This document shows, piece by piece, positions 18,254 to 27,058 of a stretch of 64,000 bases of DNA (positions are counted from its first letter, which is position 1; each line of letters begins with the position of its first letter). A model generated the notes under the pieces. That model had not been told where the DNA came from. It saw only the letters and a list, made by a program, of their open reading frames with translations, and made no database searches. The position numbers and the translations under genes were made by a program. Source of the stretch: Psychrobacillus faecigallinarum (lineage in GTDB: Bacteria > Bacillota > Bacilli > Bacillales_A > Planococcaceae); NCBI RefSeq assembly GCF_014836595.1, contig NZ_JACSQO010000001.1, positions 248,001-312,000 on the forward strand, written 5' to 3'.

Positions 18254-21049
18254 TTACAAGCCTTTCAATGCTTCTTCTATAATTCTTGCCTGTTCTACTT
18301 TATAAGTATCTGCATCACCCTCGGCGGGACTCGCACGATGAACTCGTCCTGTATAAACAATGTTTCTTCCATCTGCTATATGCAACAAATACGGAAGAGC
18401 ATAATTCCAAGATCCCATGTTTTCAGGTTCTTCTTGTGCCCAAGTGAGTTGTTCTACATTAGGGTAACGTTTCACAATATCAGTAATTTCTTCTTTTGGG
18501 AAAGGATAAAACTGCTCCACGCGAATAATATGCAAATAATTAAATTCAGAGCTGTCCTTTACTTTTTCCGCTAAATCAATTGCTAATTTACCACTTGCAA
18601 AGACGATTTTTTTTACTTTTTCAGGTTGTCCACCAAGACCAGACTGTTCAATCACAACTTGGAAACTTCCTTCAGTCAAATCTGATACATCAGCACCTAC
18701 TAAAGGATTTCGTAACAGAGATTTTGGTGAAACGATTAATAACGGACGAACAAACTCTTCATTTAATGATGCCGCTTGTCTGCGCAATATATGGAAGTAG
18801 TTTGCTGCACTCGAAAGATTAGCCACTGTCCAGTTATTTTCAGCAGAAAGCTGTAAATAACGTTCTAACCTTGCACTTGTATGCTCTGCTCCTTGCCCTT
18901 CAGCACCGTGTGGCAGCAACATAACAAGCCCTGATTTTAACCCCCACTTAGCTCGTGCGGAGCTAATAAAGTTATCAAACATTACTTGGGCCATATTTGC
19001 AAAATCCCCGTATTGCGCTTCCCAAATTGTCAAAGTATTTTTGTCCTCTAGGCTGTATCCAAACTCATAGCCTAAAATAGCTGATTCGGTTAATGGGCTA
19101 TTATAGACAACGAAGGATGCATTTGAACTGTCAATAAAATGCATAGGAATTAATTCTTCACCATTTTTTTCATCATGTAAAACTAAATGTCTATGAGAGA
19201 ACGTTCCACGTTGAGCGTCTTGTCCGGATAAACGCACGGAAATCCCTTCTTGCAAGATTGTGGCAAATGCAAGTGTTTCCGCATGCCCCCAGTCAATTTT
19301 ACCATTGCTAGTAAAAGGCTCTTCTCGGCGTTTCAATATTTTCTCAAGCTTTTTAAATGGAGTAAATTCTTTTGTCCAAGTTAAAAGTTCCTCATTAACC
19401 TTTCTTAACTTTTCACCCTCTACTCCTGTTGTAAATTTGGGATAACCAGTTAACACTGCTTCTGGAATAATCACTTCATGTGCAGTTGTTTGAGGTAACT
19501 CTTTGACACGATCATATGCCTGTTGCATTTCCTCTAAGATCATTTCATCTAGTGCATCTACTTCAGTCGATTCAATTACCTTCTCTTCTACAAGCTGATC
19601 TCCATAAATTTTTCTTGCAGTAGGATGCTTATGGACTATATGGTACATCATTGGATTAGTTACCGAAGGCTCATCCATCTCATTGTGCCCATAACGACGA
19701 TAACCAATGAGGTCAATAACTATATCCTTGCCAAATTGTCTACGATATTCAAACGCAAGTTGAGCTACTCCTATAACCGCTTCAGGATTATCCGCATTTA
19801 CATGAATAACCGGAACTTCAAATCCTTTAGCAGGGTCAGAAGAATAGTTAGTGGAGCGTGAATCGTATTGCTCTGTCGTAAATCCAATCATATTATTAGC
19901 TATAATATGAATAGAGCCCCCTGTTTGAAAACCGCGCACACGACTATAATTTAGTACCTCAGTTACAACTCCTTGTCCTGGAAAAGCTGCATCTCCATGT
20001 ATTAAAATTGCGAAAGCCGCGTTTTTGTCTTGCTCTGGATAGCCAGGAACATTTTTCACTTCCTGAGCTGCTCGTGTTTGACCAGTTACTACTGGACTTA
20101 CAACTTCGAGATGGGATGGGTTATAGGCAAGTTTAATGGTCATTCCATCACCTGAATGATAGGTTGCCCCTTTATGATATTTCACATCTCCATACCAACC
20201 CTCTGAAATCTCCAATGAACCATCTTTTGGTAAAAAAGATTCAGATGGAACGTGGGCAAATTCAGCGAACATCATTTCATAAGGTTTTTTCAAAACATGT
20301 GTTAGTACATTTAATCGACCACGGTGTGCCATTCCAATATTAATCTGCTTTGTATTGGTTAGATTTGCTTGAGATACTAATTCATCAATTAAGACCACCA
20401 AGGAATCTAATCCTTCTATAGAGAACCGTTTAGCACCTACAAACGTACGATGTATGAATTTTTCAAAGCCCTCAATTTTGGTTAAACGCTTCAAAAGTTC
20501 TTTCTTTTCCCCAGTGGAAAGATTTGCCTTGATAGCATTTCCTTCAATTTTATTTTGAAGCCATTGTCGTTCCTCAGAGTTAACTATATGCCTAATTTCA
20601 AATGCTATATTATCTGTGTATATAGACTTTAAATAATTTATAGCTTGTAGACCATTAACTATGTCACCAGGAGGATTAGATATTATTAGTACAGCTGGTA
20701 CTTCCATAAGGTCCTGTTCAGAAAGACCATATCCTTGCATATCAATTCTAGAAGGGTCCTTCATGCCGTTATTAAGCGGATAAATATTAGCGTTGTGGTG
20801 TCCATGTCTTCGAATGGAATCTGCTAATTCAATAGCTCGAAGAATCTTTTCTAGGTTTTCCGAACTCCCTCTTCCTACAACCGCTTCATTTTTGTTTAAA
20901 GAATCGACCGGTGCCCCGTATTGTTTAAAGAGATTCGCTATATCCTCTGAAACATTTTCAGGAGAATTTAAATATAGATCATACTGTTCTAAAAGGTAGG
21001 CCAAATTGGGACCTTGAAATTCATTCCACGGATATAAATTACTTTTCAT
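18254..21049 (-). CDS. odhA: 2-oxoglutarate dehydrogenase E1 component
   Basis: This thiamine diphosphate-dependent decarboxylase of the TCA cycle is 931 residues, the usual Bacillus size. It has the TPP-binding stretch HGDAAFPGQGVVTEVLN near residues 350-370, GMAHRGRLNVLTHV near 243, and the transketolase-like C-terminal half (TFSHRHLVLHD; EAQYGDFANMAQVMFDNFI). The N-terminus MKSNLYPWNEFQGPNLAYL matches the peripheral E2-binding arm. It lies between a DASS-family transporter (45-base gap, no terminator) and odhB, suggesting a three-gene operon. Confidence 0.97.
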   Translation of the reverse strand: MKSNLYPWNEFQGPNLAYLLEQYDLYLNSPENVSEDIANLFKQYGAPVDSLNKNEAVVGRGSSENLEKILRAIELADSIRRHGHHNANIYPLNNGMKDPSRIDMQGYGLSEQDLMEVPAVLIISNPPGDIVNGLQAINYLKSIYTDNIAFEIRHIVNSEERQWLQNKIEGNAIKANLSTGEKKELLKRLTKIEGFEKFIHRTFVGAKRFSIEGLDSLVVLIDELVSQANLTNTKQINIGMAHRGRLNVLTHVLKKPYEMMFAEFAHVPSESFLPKDGSLEISEGWYGDVKYHKGATYHSGDGMTIKLAYNPSHLEVVSPVVTGQTRAAQEVKNVPGYPEQDKNAAFAILIHGDAAFPGQGVVTEVLNYSRVRGFQTGGSIHIIANNMIGFTTEQYDSRSTNYSSDPAKGFEVPVIHVNADNPEAVIGVAQLAFEYRRQFGKDIVIDLIGYRRYGHNEMDEPSVTNPMMYHIVHKHPTARKIYGDQLVEEKVIESTEVDALDEMILEEMQQAYDRVKELPQTTAHEVIIPEAVLTGYPKFTTGVEGEKLRKVNEELLTWTKEFTPFKKLEKILKRREEPFTSNGKIDWGHAETLAFATILQEGISVRLSGQDAQRGTFSHRHLVLHDEKNGEELIPMHFIDSSNASFVVYNSPLTESAILGYEFGYSLEDKNTLTIWEAQYGDFANMAQVMFDNFISSARAKWGLKSGLVMLLPHGAEGQGAEHTSARLERYLQLSAENNWTVANLSSAANYFHILRRQAASLNEEFVRPLLIVSPKSLLRNPLVGADVSDLTEGSFQVVIEQSGLGGQPEKVKKIVFASGKLAIDLAEKVKDSSEFNYLHIIRVEQFYPFPKEEITDIVKRYPNVEQLTWAQEEPENMGSWNYALPYLLHIADGRNIVYTGRVHRASPAEGDADTYKVEQARIIEEALKGL

Positions 21050-21094
21050 TTTACTAACACATCCTAATCTTTTTAGTTCGTAACGTACCTCGTC

Positions 21095-22552
21095 TTAAAG
21101 TAGTCCCACCCATTGCCAATAAGTCATACTGAAGATAATGATTAATGCGTACCCAATAATAGTAATTGGTAGCCCAGATTTTAAAAGGTCTTTTGTTGTA
21201 AATGCTCCAGTACCATATGCGAGCATGTTTTGAGGCGCACTTACTGGAAGCAAAAAACCAAAGCAAACAACAAATTGCTGGATCAATACTAGACCTGGAC
21301 CGTTAAACGAAGTAGGTTGCATTGAAACCACCAACGCAATAACGATAGGGATAAACGCCGAAGCTAAGCTTGTTGCGCTTGCAAAACCTAGGTGAATCAA
21401 TATATTAAACAGTGAGAGAACCATGATAATGAAAATAAGTGGCATTTCTGTTAACCCGACTGCCTCTAATGTATTTTCAGATAACCAAGATGCACCTTCT
21501 GTTTGTAAAAGTACTGTTCCCATAGAGATTCCAACTGCGAATACTACTAGAGTTCCCCAAGGAATCTTATTTTGGACTTCTTTCCAAGTGAAAATTCCAA
21601 TACCCGGCAAGAGCATAACCATTACAGCTATAAATGTAACAGTCGTTGAATCTAGTGGGTGAAGTATGCCTTCAGTTGCCCAAAGAATTAATAAAGCAAT
21701 TGAAATAATGATTAACCGTTTTTCTTTACCAGTTATTTGACCTAATTCTTTTAATTGATTTTTAATGACTACATCGCCATTTTCTAATTCAGATAGCTCC
21801 GGTTTAATAAGCTTGTTCATGATGAAGAATAATACGAAAGACATTAAAATTGACCACGGCCCAGCATATATAAACCATTGACCCCAAGTAATATTGATAC
21901 CAAAGTTTTCTTCAATGAATCCTAGAGCGACCATGTTTTGAGCGGCTGCTGTTTTAATCCCTATGTTCCAGATAGAAATAGACTGAACTGCTGTGACTAC
22001 TAATAGGGCAGAAAGTCTACTTGTTTTAGGTAGGTTGAAGGCAGCGACTACCCCTAATAGAATAGGCAAGATAGTACCTGCCCGAGCTGTAGCACTTGGA
22101 ACAAATAACGCTAGCACGATACTTACAACTATTGTTCCAAAAACTAGGCTTTTTGTTTTTGTACCTACCTTAGACATGATGAACAGTGCTAAACGTTTAT
22201 GTAATCCAGTAAGCTCCATTGCTGCAGCTATGAATGTTGCTCCAGCAACTAGGCCGACAGCCGAGGAGCTAAAACCTCCTAATGCTAACTTTAAAGCACC
22301 TGAAGTTGTGTAATCTATTGAAGGATCATCGATGGTTGGTGCTAGACCGATGAATACAGAAATAAGTACAATGATTATTGCCGCACTCACTGGAAACGAT
22401 ACGGCTTCCGTTACCCATAGAATTACCGCCAATGCAAGAATCGCTAGAGCTCTCTGCCCTGCAACCGGAAGTCCTTCAGGAGTGGGTAATAATACAATAA
22501 TTAAAAATACTGCAAAAGCTAGGAGAATAAAAAACGTTTTATTCTTTTTCAT
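21095..22552 (-). CDS. DASS/SLC13-family anion (di/tricarboxylate or sulfate) transporter
   Basis: This 485-residue membrane protein has 11-13 predicted helices. It belongs to the SLC13/DASS (ArsB/NhaD-superfamily) group, with LWVTEAVSFPVSAAIIIV near residues 44-61, SNT-like motif regions and a second-repeat segment ASATSLASAFIPIVIALV near 390. Members move dicarboxylates, citrate or sulfate, usually with sodium. Its strong AGAGGAGG site and 45-base spacing to odhA without a terminator suggest co-expression with the 2-oxoglutarate dehydrogenase genes. That favours a TCA-cycle dicarboxylate as substrate (inference). Confidence 0.85.
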   Translation of the reverse strand: MKKNKTFFILLAFAVFLIIVLLPTPEGLPVAGQRALAILALAVILWVTEAVSFPVSAAIIIVLISVFIGLAPTIDDPSIDYTTSGALKLALGGFSSSAVGLVAGATFIAAAMELTGLHKRLALFIMSKVGTKTKSLVFGTIVVSIVLALFVPSATARAGTILPILLGVVAAFNLPKTSRLSALLVVTAVQSISIWNIGIKTAAAQNMVALGFIEENFGINITWGQWFIYAGPWSILMSFVLFFIMNKLIKPELSELENGDVVIKNQLKELGQITGKEKRLIIISIALLILWATEGILHPLDSTTVTFIAVMVMLLPGIGIFTWKEVQNKIPWGTLVVFAVGISMGTVLLQTEGASWLSENTLEAVGLTEMPLIFIIMVLSLFNILIHLGFASATSLASAFIPIVIALVVSMQPTSFNGPGLVLIQQFVVCFGFLLPVSAPQNMLAYGTGAFTTKDLLKSGLPITIIGYALIIIFSMTYWQWVGLL

Positions 22553-23445
22553 TACAATTCCTCCTCTATTTCTATAGAATATTATTGTAAAATAGAATAT
22601 ATCTTAAAATTTTTTATATAGTTTTATTTTGCAAACTATAGGAGTACACTTTCTATTACTGTGATTCTTCAAACATCTTACCTAATCCATTAATATGACC
22701 CTTCGAGAATCCATGCTAGTTATCGTTACTTATTTTGCTAATAGAATTCATTTTTATACGATGCTTTCTAAGCAAATTTGACTGTCGTTTTCCGACTCAT
22801 ACAAAGATCTAATTAGCTGCAATAAAATTCTTAATTTTTTTACTGTAAACTACTATGCCTCTCTCGGTGTAACAGATATTGTCATTCCTTGCATATGCAC
22901 TATTAACTGTTAAATTTCTTCCGAAAGGATATTAAAAATGCATTTCAGTTAGGTTATCTCTACCTTTCTTGGTTACTTAGTAAACTAGGAAGAACTATAT
23001 ATCATCAAACAATGTGAATTAATTCACAATAAGTATACCTCTACAATTTCTTTTTGTTTATATATACCAATCTATTTCATAAATTTTTAAATAATTTTTA
23101 ATCTTTTGTTCATATTTTTGTCAATATTTTATGGTTTAAAAGGTATATACTCACATTTAACCCAATTCTTAAGTAGTACTTAATAATTAAATTTGAATTA
23201 TTAAGTGTCTAGCTAATTGATCTATACGTCTTTCCTCAGTGAGCTAAACGAATTTGTAGAACTTCACATGAGTTGGTATGATTTTTCTCCCTGCTCAAGA
23301 AGCGGGCACATTTAACACGCATATAATTTTAAATAAGTTCAATTAGTGTTTGAATAAATGAGATTAAAATAATCCTCTCTTTTTCCAATTTTTATGAGAG
23401 AATGGTTATGAGAAGAAGTTATCTAAAAATGAAAGGAGGAAGTCT
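22553..23445. other. Long AT-rich non-coding gap with a Rex/Fnr-like palindrome
   Basis: 893 bases between divergent genes (DASS transporter and transglutaminase lipoprotein). No reading frame with a ribosome binding site was found, and no tRNA or terminator. The one clear signal is the palindrome at 23012-23029. TATACT stands just beside it on the minus strand. The size suggests long leaders or an undetected small RNA, but nothing more can be supported. Confidence 0.55.
23012..23029. promoter_or_regulatory. Rex-box or Fnr-box-like operator
   Basis: ATGTGAATTAATTCACAA contains the perfect 16-bp palindrome TGTGAATTAATTCACA. It fits Rex (TTGTGAANNNNTTCACAA) with one end mismatch and also Fnr/CRP (TGTGA-N6-TCACA) exactly. 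On the minus strand TATACTT precedes it, so a repressor here could block a promoter reading toward the transporter-odhAB operon. The distance to either gene, about 420-460 bases, is long. Which regulator binds cannot be decided. Confidence 0.5.
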
Positions 23446-25152
23446 ATGAAGCCTTGGATAGCGCGAATTTCCCTACTTTACCTACTATGTTTTCTAACAG
23501 CTTGCAATAAAGATTCCATCTCCCTTGAAAAACCCTTAACAAAAGAGCAGACCAATATTGTGCCTATAGCTATGCAAGAAGATGATTATGAAGCGATAGT
23601 AGAAGAAAAAAACAAAAGCATAAACCTTCTCCCGCTTGATATCACATCCCCTAATGCAAGCGAGCTTGGTATTACTTTTTCTGAACCAAAATACAAGAAA
23701 TTTTCTGCTAATGGAGAAATCACCATTGCTGGGAAAATAGATAAAATAGATGACTTAAAATCACACTATATATGGATTAACATCCAAGCAGAAAAAGTAG
23801 GAGTTGCAGGAAAAGAACAGAATTATTTCGTTCCTATTAATGATGGGGAATTTAATCAAACAGTTCATTTTTTTAACGGAGAAGGAACATATAAAATAAA
23901 AGTTCAAGTCCCTAGCACTGAGCGAGAAAACTATTATTATGATACAGCAAACTTTGAGGTTATTAATATCAACCCAGAAAGGATAAGAGACGTTACTTAT
24001 ACACCACTTGGTTTAGAAGCTGGGCTAGGTCTTGATACCAAGGTTAGTTATGTAGTAGAAGAAGATGGTGTATTTACATTGAATGGGGAAATCCTGAAAG
24101 CCGCAGGTTACCAGGATATTATGGTTCGGTTGACTAAGGATGGCCAGATATGGAGCAAAGTGATTCCTGTTAAAAATGGAACTTTTACTACTAAGATTCC
24201 CCTTTTATATGGTCAAGGATTACATACTCTAGAGGTAATGATTCCTGATTCAGATAAAGAAAACTATTACAAAACTGCAACAGATTTACTCATAGAAAAT
24301 ACATCTATTGAAGAAATGGAGCCTATTCATTACTCCTCCCTATATACCGAACGAGGAGTTAATCTATTAGAGCCCATCTATGCTAGTAGCGTTAGCGAGC
24401 ATAAATTTCATATAAAAGGTTTTATCGATCCAGAAGCGTTACTATCAGCGGAAACAACTCACCTCTATGTACAAACTAAAAAAGGAGAAGACCTAGCCTT
24501 AGAAGTAATTCCTATTAGTAATTATGCATTTGATCATTCTTTTTACTTGAGGTTTGGTCCTGGAAAATATGAGATTTCTATTAGCGTTCCTGAAATCACT
24601 AGCACAAAGAATAACTTTTTTAGATACTATGAGGTAGCAAAATTTGAAGTACTTTCAACTATAGAACAAGATAAACGAGATATCCTTCCTTCTAGAGGAG
24701 TAGAATCAGATTCACCTCAAATTATTGAACTAGCAAACAATCTCATAAAAGACAAAATTTCCGAAAGAGATAAAACAAAAGCCATCTATGACTTTGTTGC
24801 AAACAATATTTCCTACGACTTTACTAAATTTCAAAATGAAGATTTTAATTGGGATGATAGTGCTTTAAAAACGCTGGAGTTAAAAACTGGAGTTTGTCAA
24901 GACTATGCCTATTTAACAATTGCCCTTTTAAGAGCAGTCAATATTGAGGCTCGCTTTGTAGAAGGATACACAACTGATAGGCACGCTTGGGTTGAGGCAA
25001 GGGTGGATGACCGCTGGTTAACTATGGATCCAACCTGGGGGGCTGGCTATATTAAAGAAAACAAATTTATAGCAAGCTTTAGTGAAGATTACTTTGACCC
25101 ATCTGATGAGGATTTTAACAAAACCCATACACGCAATGGTATAGTCTACTAA
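23446..25152 (+). CDS. Lipoprotein with three beta-sandwich repeats and a C-terminal transglutaminase-like domain
   Basis: 568 residues. The signal peptide ends in the lipobox L-T-A-C20, so the mature protein is a membrane-anchored lipoprotein. Three similar ~100-residue blocks follow (about 75-185, 205-295 and 310-405). Each has an ING/LNGE-type strand, a 'GxGxYxxxVxVP' strand and an ENYYxT-like ending; they look like Ig-like extracellular domains. The C-terminal domain is a transglutaminase/protease-like fold with the triad Cys484 (TGVCQDYAYL), His513 (DRHAWVEAR) and Asp528 (TMDPTW). The start has AAAGGAGG. The function may be wall-protein processing or crosslinking; the substrate is unknown. 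Confidence 0.87.
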   Translation: MKPWIARISLLYLLCFLTACNKDSISLEKPLTKEQTNIVPIAMQEDDYEAIVEEKNKSINLLPLDITSPNASELGITFSEPKYKKFSANGEITIAGKIDKIDDLKSHYIWINIQAEKVGVAGKEQNYFVPINDGEFNQTVHFFNGEGTYKIKVQVPSTERENYYYDTANFEVININPERIRDVTYTPLGLEAGLGLDTKVSYVVEEDGVFTLNGEILKAAGYQDIMVRLTKDGQIWSKVIPVKNGTFTTKIPLLYGQGLHTLEVMIPDSDKENYYKTATDLLIENTSIEEMEPIHYSSLYTERGVNLLEPIYASSVSEHKFHIKGFIDPEALLSAETTHLYVQTKKGEDLALEVIPISNYAFDHSFYLRFGPGKYEISISVPEITSTKNNFFRYYEVAKFEVLSTIEQDKRDILPSRGVESDSPQIIELANNLIKDKISERDKTKAIYDFVANNISYDFTKFQNEDFNWDDSALKTLELKTGVCQDYAYLTIALLRAVNIEARFVEGYTTDRHAWVEARVDDRWLTMDPTWGAGYIKENKFIASFSEDYFDPSDEDFNKTHTRNGIVY

Positions 25153-25197
25153 ATTTATTCTTAAGAAAAACTCAAACACCTAATACCTTACAAATTT

Positions 25198-25254
25198 AGA
25201 CAAAGCTAGTTGATCAAAAGGAAGCCCTGTTGTTCAACTGTCTTTGTCTTTTTT
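25198..25254 (+). terminator. Terminator of the transglutaminase lipoprotein gene
   Basis: AGACAAAG (25198-25205) pairs with CTTTGTCT (25242-25249), with an inner GTTGA/TCAAC helix and TTTTTT after it. It lies about 45 bases past the stop codon. Confidence 0.75.
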
Positions 25255-25288
25255 AATGAAAAAAATAATAGACTCAAGGTGACTGCTA

Positions 25289-25768
25289 TCAAGCACCTTC
25301 ATTTTTACCCTCTAGCCCAACAACTCTCCCTTCTTCTCCTTTTTTTATAAACCACGGATTATTCGGTCTTTCCAAAGGAGTGATATTCATAATAAAATAT
25401 CCTACAATTAAAATGAGTATAACTAGCGAGTAAAGAAGTGTATCAATAGGGTGATCATGTTCTACAATAATGAGGCGAATCATAGCGGTAATACCTACGT
25501 ATAAAAAATACCTGAGAGGAAAGTGGTAGTCTTCTTTGAAATACTTCACAATCATGGTGATGAACTCAAAATATAAAAAGAATATGAGGATGTTAGCAAG
25601 GAACATTTTATAGTCGCTGGTACCTACGGTGACTAACATTTGGATAAAAATTGTAAGTTCCTTCATTAGCAAAAATGCTAATATAAATGCCAAGAGGACT
25701 AAACAGAGATTTAAAAAAACTTGCAAGGCTTTTGGGATGATCGATAACATAGCTGTAAATTTAACCAT
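25289..25768 (-). CDS. PsiE-family small membrane protein
   Basis: 159 residues with four hydrophobic segments (about 14-34, 48-68, 80-98 and 108-127). It matches the PsiE/phosphate-starvation-inducible family in size, topology and the central FLYFEFITMIVKYFKEDYHFP and VGITAMIRLIIVEHDHP regions. PsiE proteins are induced by phosphate limitation in E. coli, but no function is established. AAGGAGG precedes the ATG. No Pho-box-like repeat was recognised upstream. It is monocistronic. Confidence 0.78.
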   Translation of the reverse strand: MVKFTAMLSIIPKALQVFLNLCLVLLAFILAFLLMKELTIFIQMLVTVGTSDYKMFLANILIFFLYFEFITMIVKYFKEDYHFPLRYFLYVGITAMIRLIIVEHDHPIDTLLYSLVILILIVGYFIMNITPLERPNNPWFIKKGEEGRVVGLEGKNEGA

Positions 25769-25972
25769 TCAATTCCTCCTTTTTAATAATACATTATTAT
25801 AATGTAAGATAACCTAACATGTCTATTTTTTTCTGAAATTTAAAATTATTTTTGTTTCTTTAAAGGCATTCAGTCTATTTTTAAAGGCGTCTATTTGTTG
25901 ATAAAACTAATTTAATTTTATTTAATGAATCAGATGTCTAGTGAAAAGAGCAAAAATTGCTACGAAGTGGAT

Positions 25973-26026
25973 AAAAAAACAAAACCCCCGAAAATTTTAC
26001 GAATGATAAAATTTCCGGGGGTTTTG
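25973..26026 (-). terminator. Terminator of the lysR-type gene
   Basis: A 20-bp stem with one G-U pair (CAAAACCCCCGAAAATTTTA region, 25980-26026) is followed on the minus strand by TTTTTTT. It lies about 40 bases beyond the LysR stop. It is very strong. Confidence 0.9.
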
Positions 26027-26067
26027 AATTTAAAAGACAAGTTTTGTACTAGCCTCTTTTATCTATC

Positions 26068-26946
26068 CTATTCGATTAAGTCGACAAATTTTGTGGCAGC
26101 TGTTGATAGGGGTACTCTTTTTAAAAAGCATACCCCTATATTTCTTTTAGGTATGTCCTCTTTTAATTGCACTTCTTTTAATATTCCCTTATTTAAATAT
26201 TCTTTAGCAAATTGTTTAGTCACACAAGCAATACCTAGGTTTATTTTAGCAAATTCTAATAATAAATCATGAGAACCCAATTCAAACTCGGGAGAAATTT
26301 TTACTCCTTTTGAGAGCATATAATCTTCTACATATCGTCTAGAAATAGATTTTGACTCGAGAAATATTAAAGGTAATTTTACTAGCTCATTTAAACTAAT
26401 TGGCTTTGACAAGACTTTATTAAACTTTTCCCCATAAACAAAAATGTCCTGCACCTCTAAGCAAGGTCTTTGTCCAAGACTATCGTCCTCTACTGGAAAA
26501 TTGCAAAAAGCAATATCCACCTCGCCTGCTTTTAAGATGGCGCAAAGCTCTGTTGTTGTACCATTCACAATTGTAAATTTAATACTAGGATATTTATTAT
26601 GAAATTCTTCTAAGTAAGGGAGCAAGAAAAATCGTGAAATTGTATCTCCTACTCCAATTTTAAGCTCCCCTGCAGTTAGATTTTTAAATTCTAGTATTTT
26701 TTCCTCCCCTGTATCAATTAGTTTCAAGGCAGAGCTAGCATATTCAAACAATACAGAGCCTTCTGTTGTCAGAGTTACTCCCTTAGTTGTTCGATAAAAC
26801 AACCTTGTGTCTAGTTCTCTTTCAAGTTGCATAATTGCTTGGCTAATTGCTGGTTGTGTCATAAACAAATCTTTTGCAGCCTTTGAGAAGCTACTATTTT
26901 TACTAACCACACAAAATATTTTATATAGATCCAGTTTCTCTGACAT
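26068..26946 (-). CDS. LysR-family transcriptional regulator
   Basis: 292 residues. The N-terminal winged helix-turn-helix covers about residues 1-60, with NSSFSKAAKDLFMTQPAISQ. The C-terminal LysR substrate-binding domain follows (GELKIGVGDTISRFFLLPYL near 92). It is divergent from the CofE-like gene, with about 110 bases between start codons, the usual position of a LysR regulator next to its target. The effector is unknown. The start is supported by AAGAGG before the ATG at 26946. Confidence 0.92.
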   Translation of the reverse strand: MSEKLDLYKIFCVVSKNSSFSKAAKDLFMTQPAISQAIMQLERELDTRLFYRTTKGVTLTTEGSVLFEYASSALKLIDTGEEKILEFKNLTAGELKIGVGDTISRFFLLPYLEEFHNKYPSIKFTIVNGTTTELCAILKAGEVDIAFCNFPVEDDSLGQRPCLEVQDIFVYGEKFNKVLSKPISLNELVKLPLIFLESKSISRRYVEDYMLSKGVKISPEFELGSHDLLLEFAKINLGIACVTKQFAKEYLNKGILKEVQLKEDIPKRNIGVCFLKRVPLSTAATKFVDLIE

Positions 26947-27058
26947 ATAAGCACCTCTTATATCTATTATTATATATATTAATTTTACTTATATCATTGT
27001 ATTGAGTAATATTACAAGTGGAAATAATATATATATTACAGTTGAAGGAGCGTTCAAT

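Noticed and set aside
25925..26272. 115-residue plus-strand reading frame
   Set aside because: It lies antisense to the LysR gene and through its terminator, with no ribosome site.
27002..27058. Longer CofE-like protein starting at TTG 27002
   Set aside because: No ribosome site; the TTG at 27059 has GAAGGAG and matches family N-termini.
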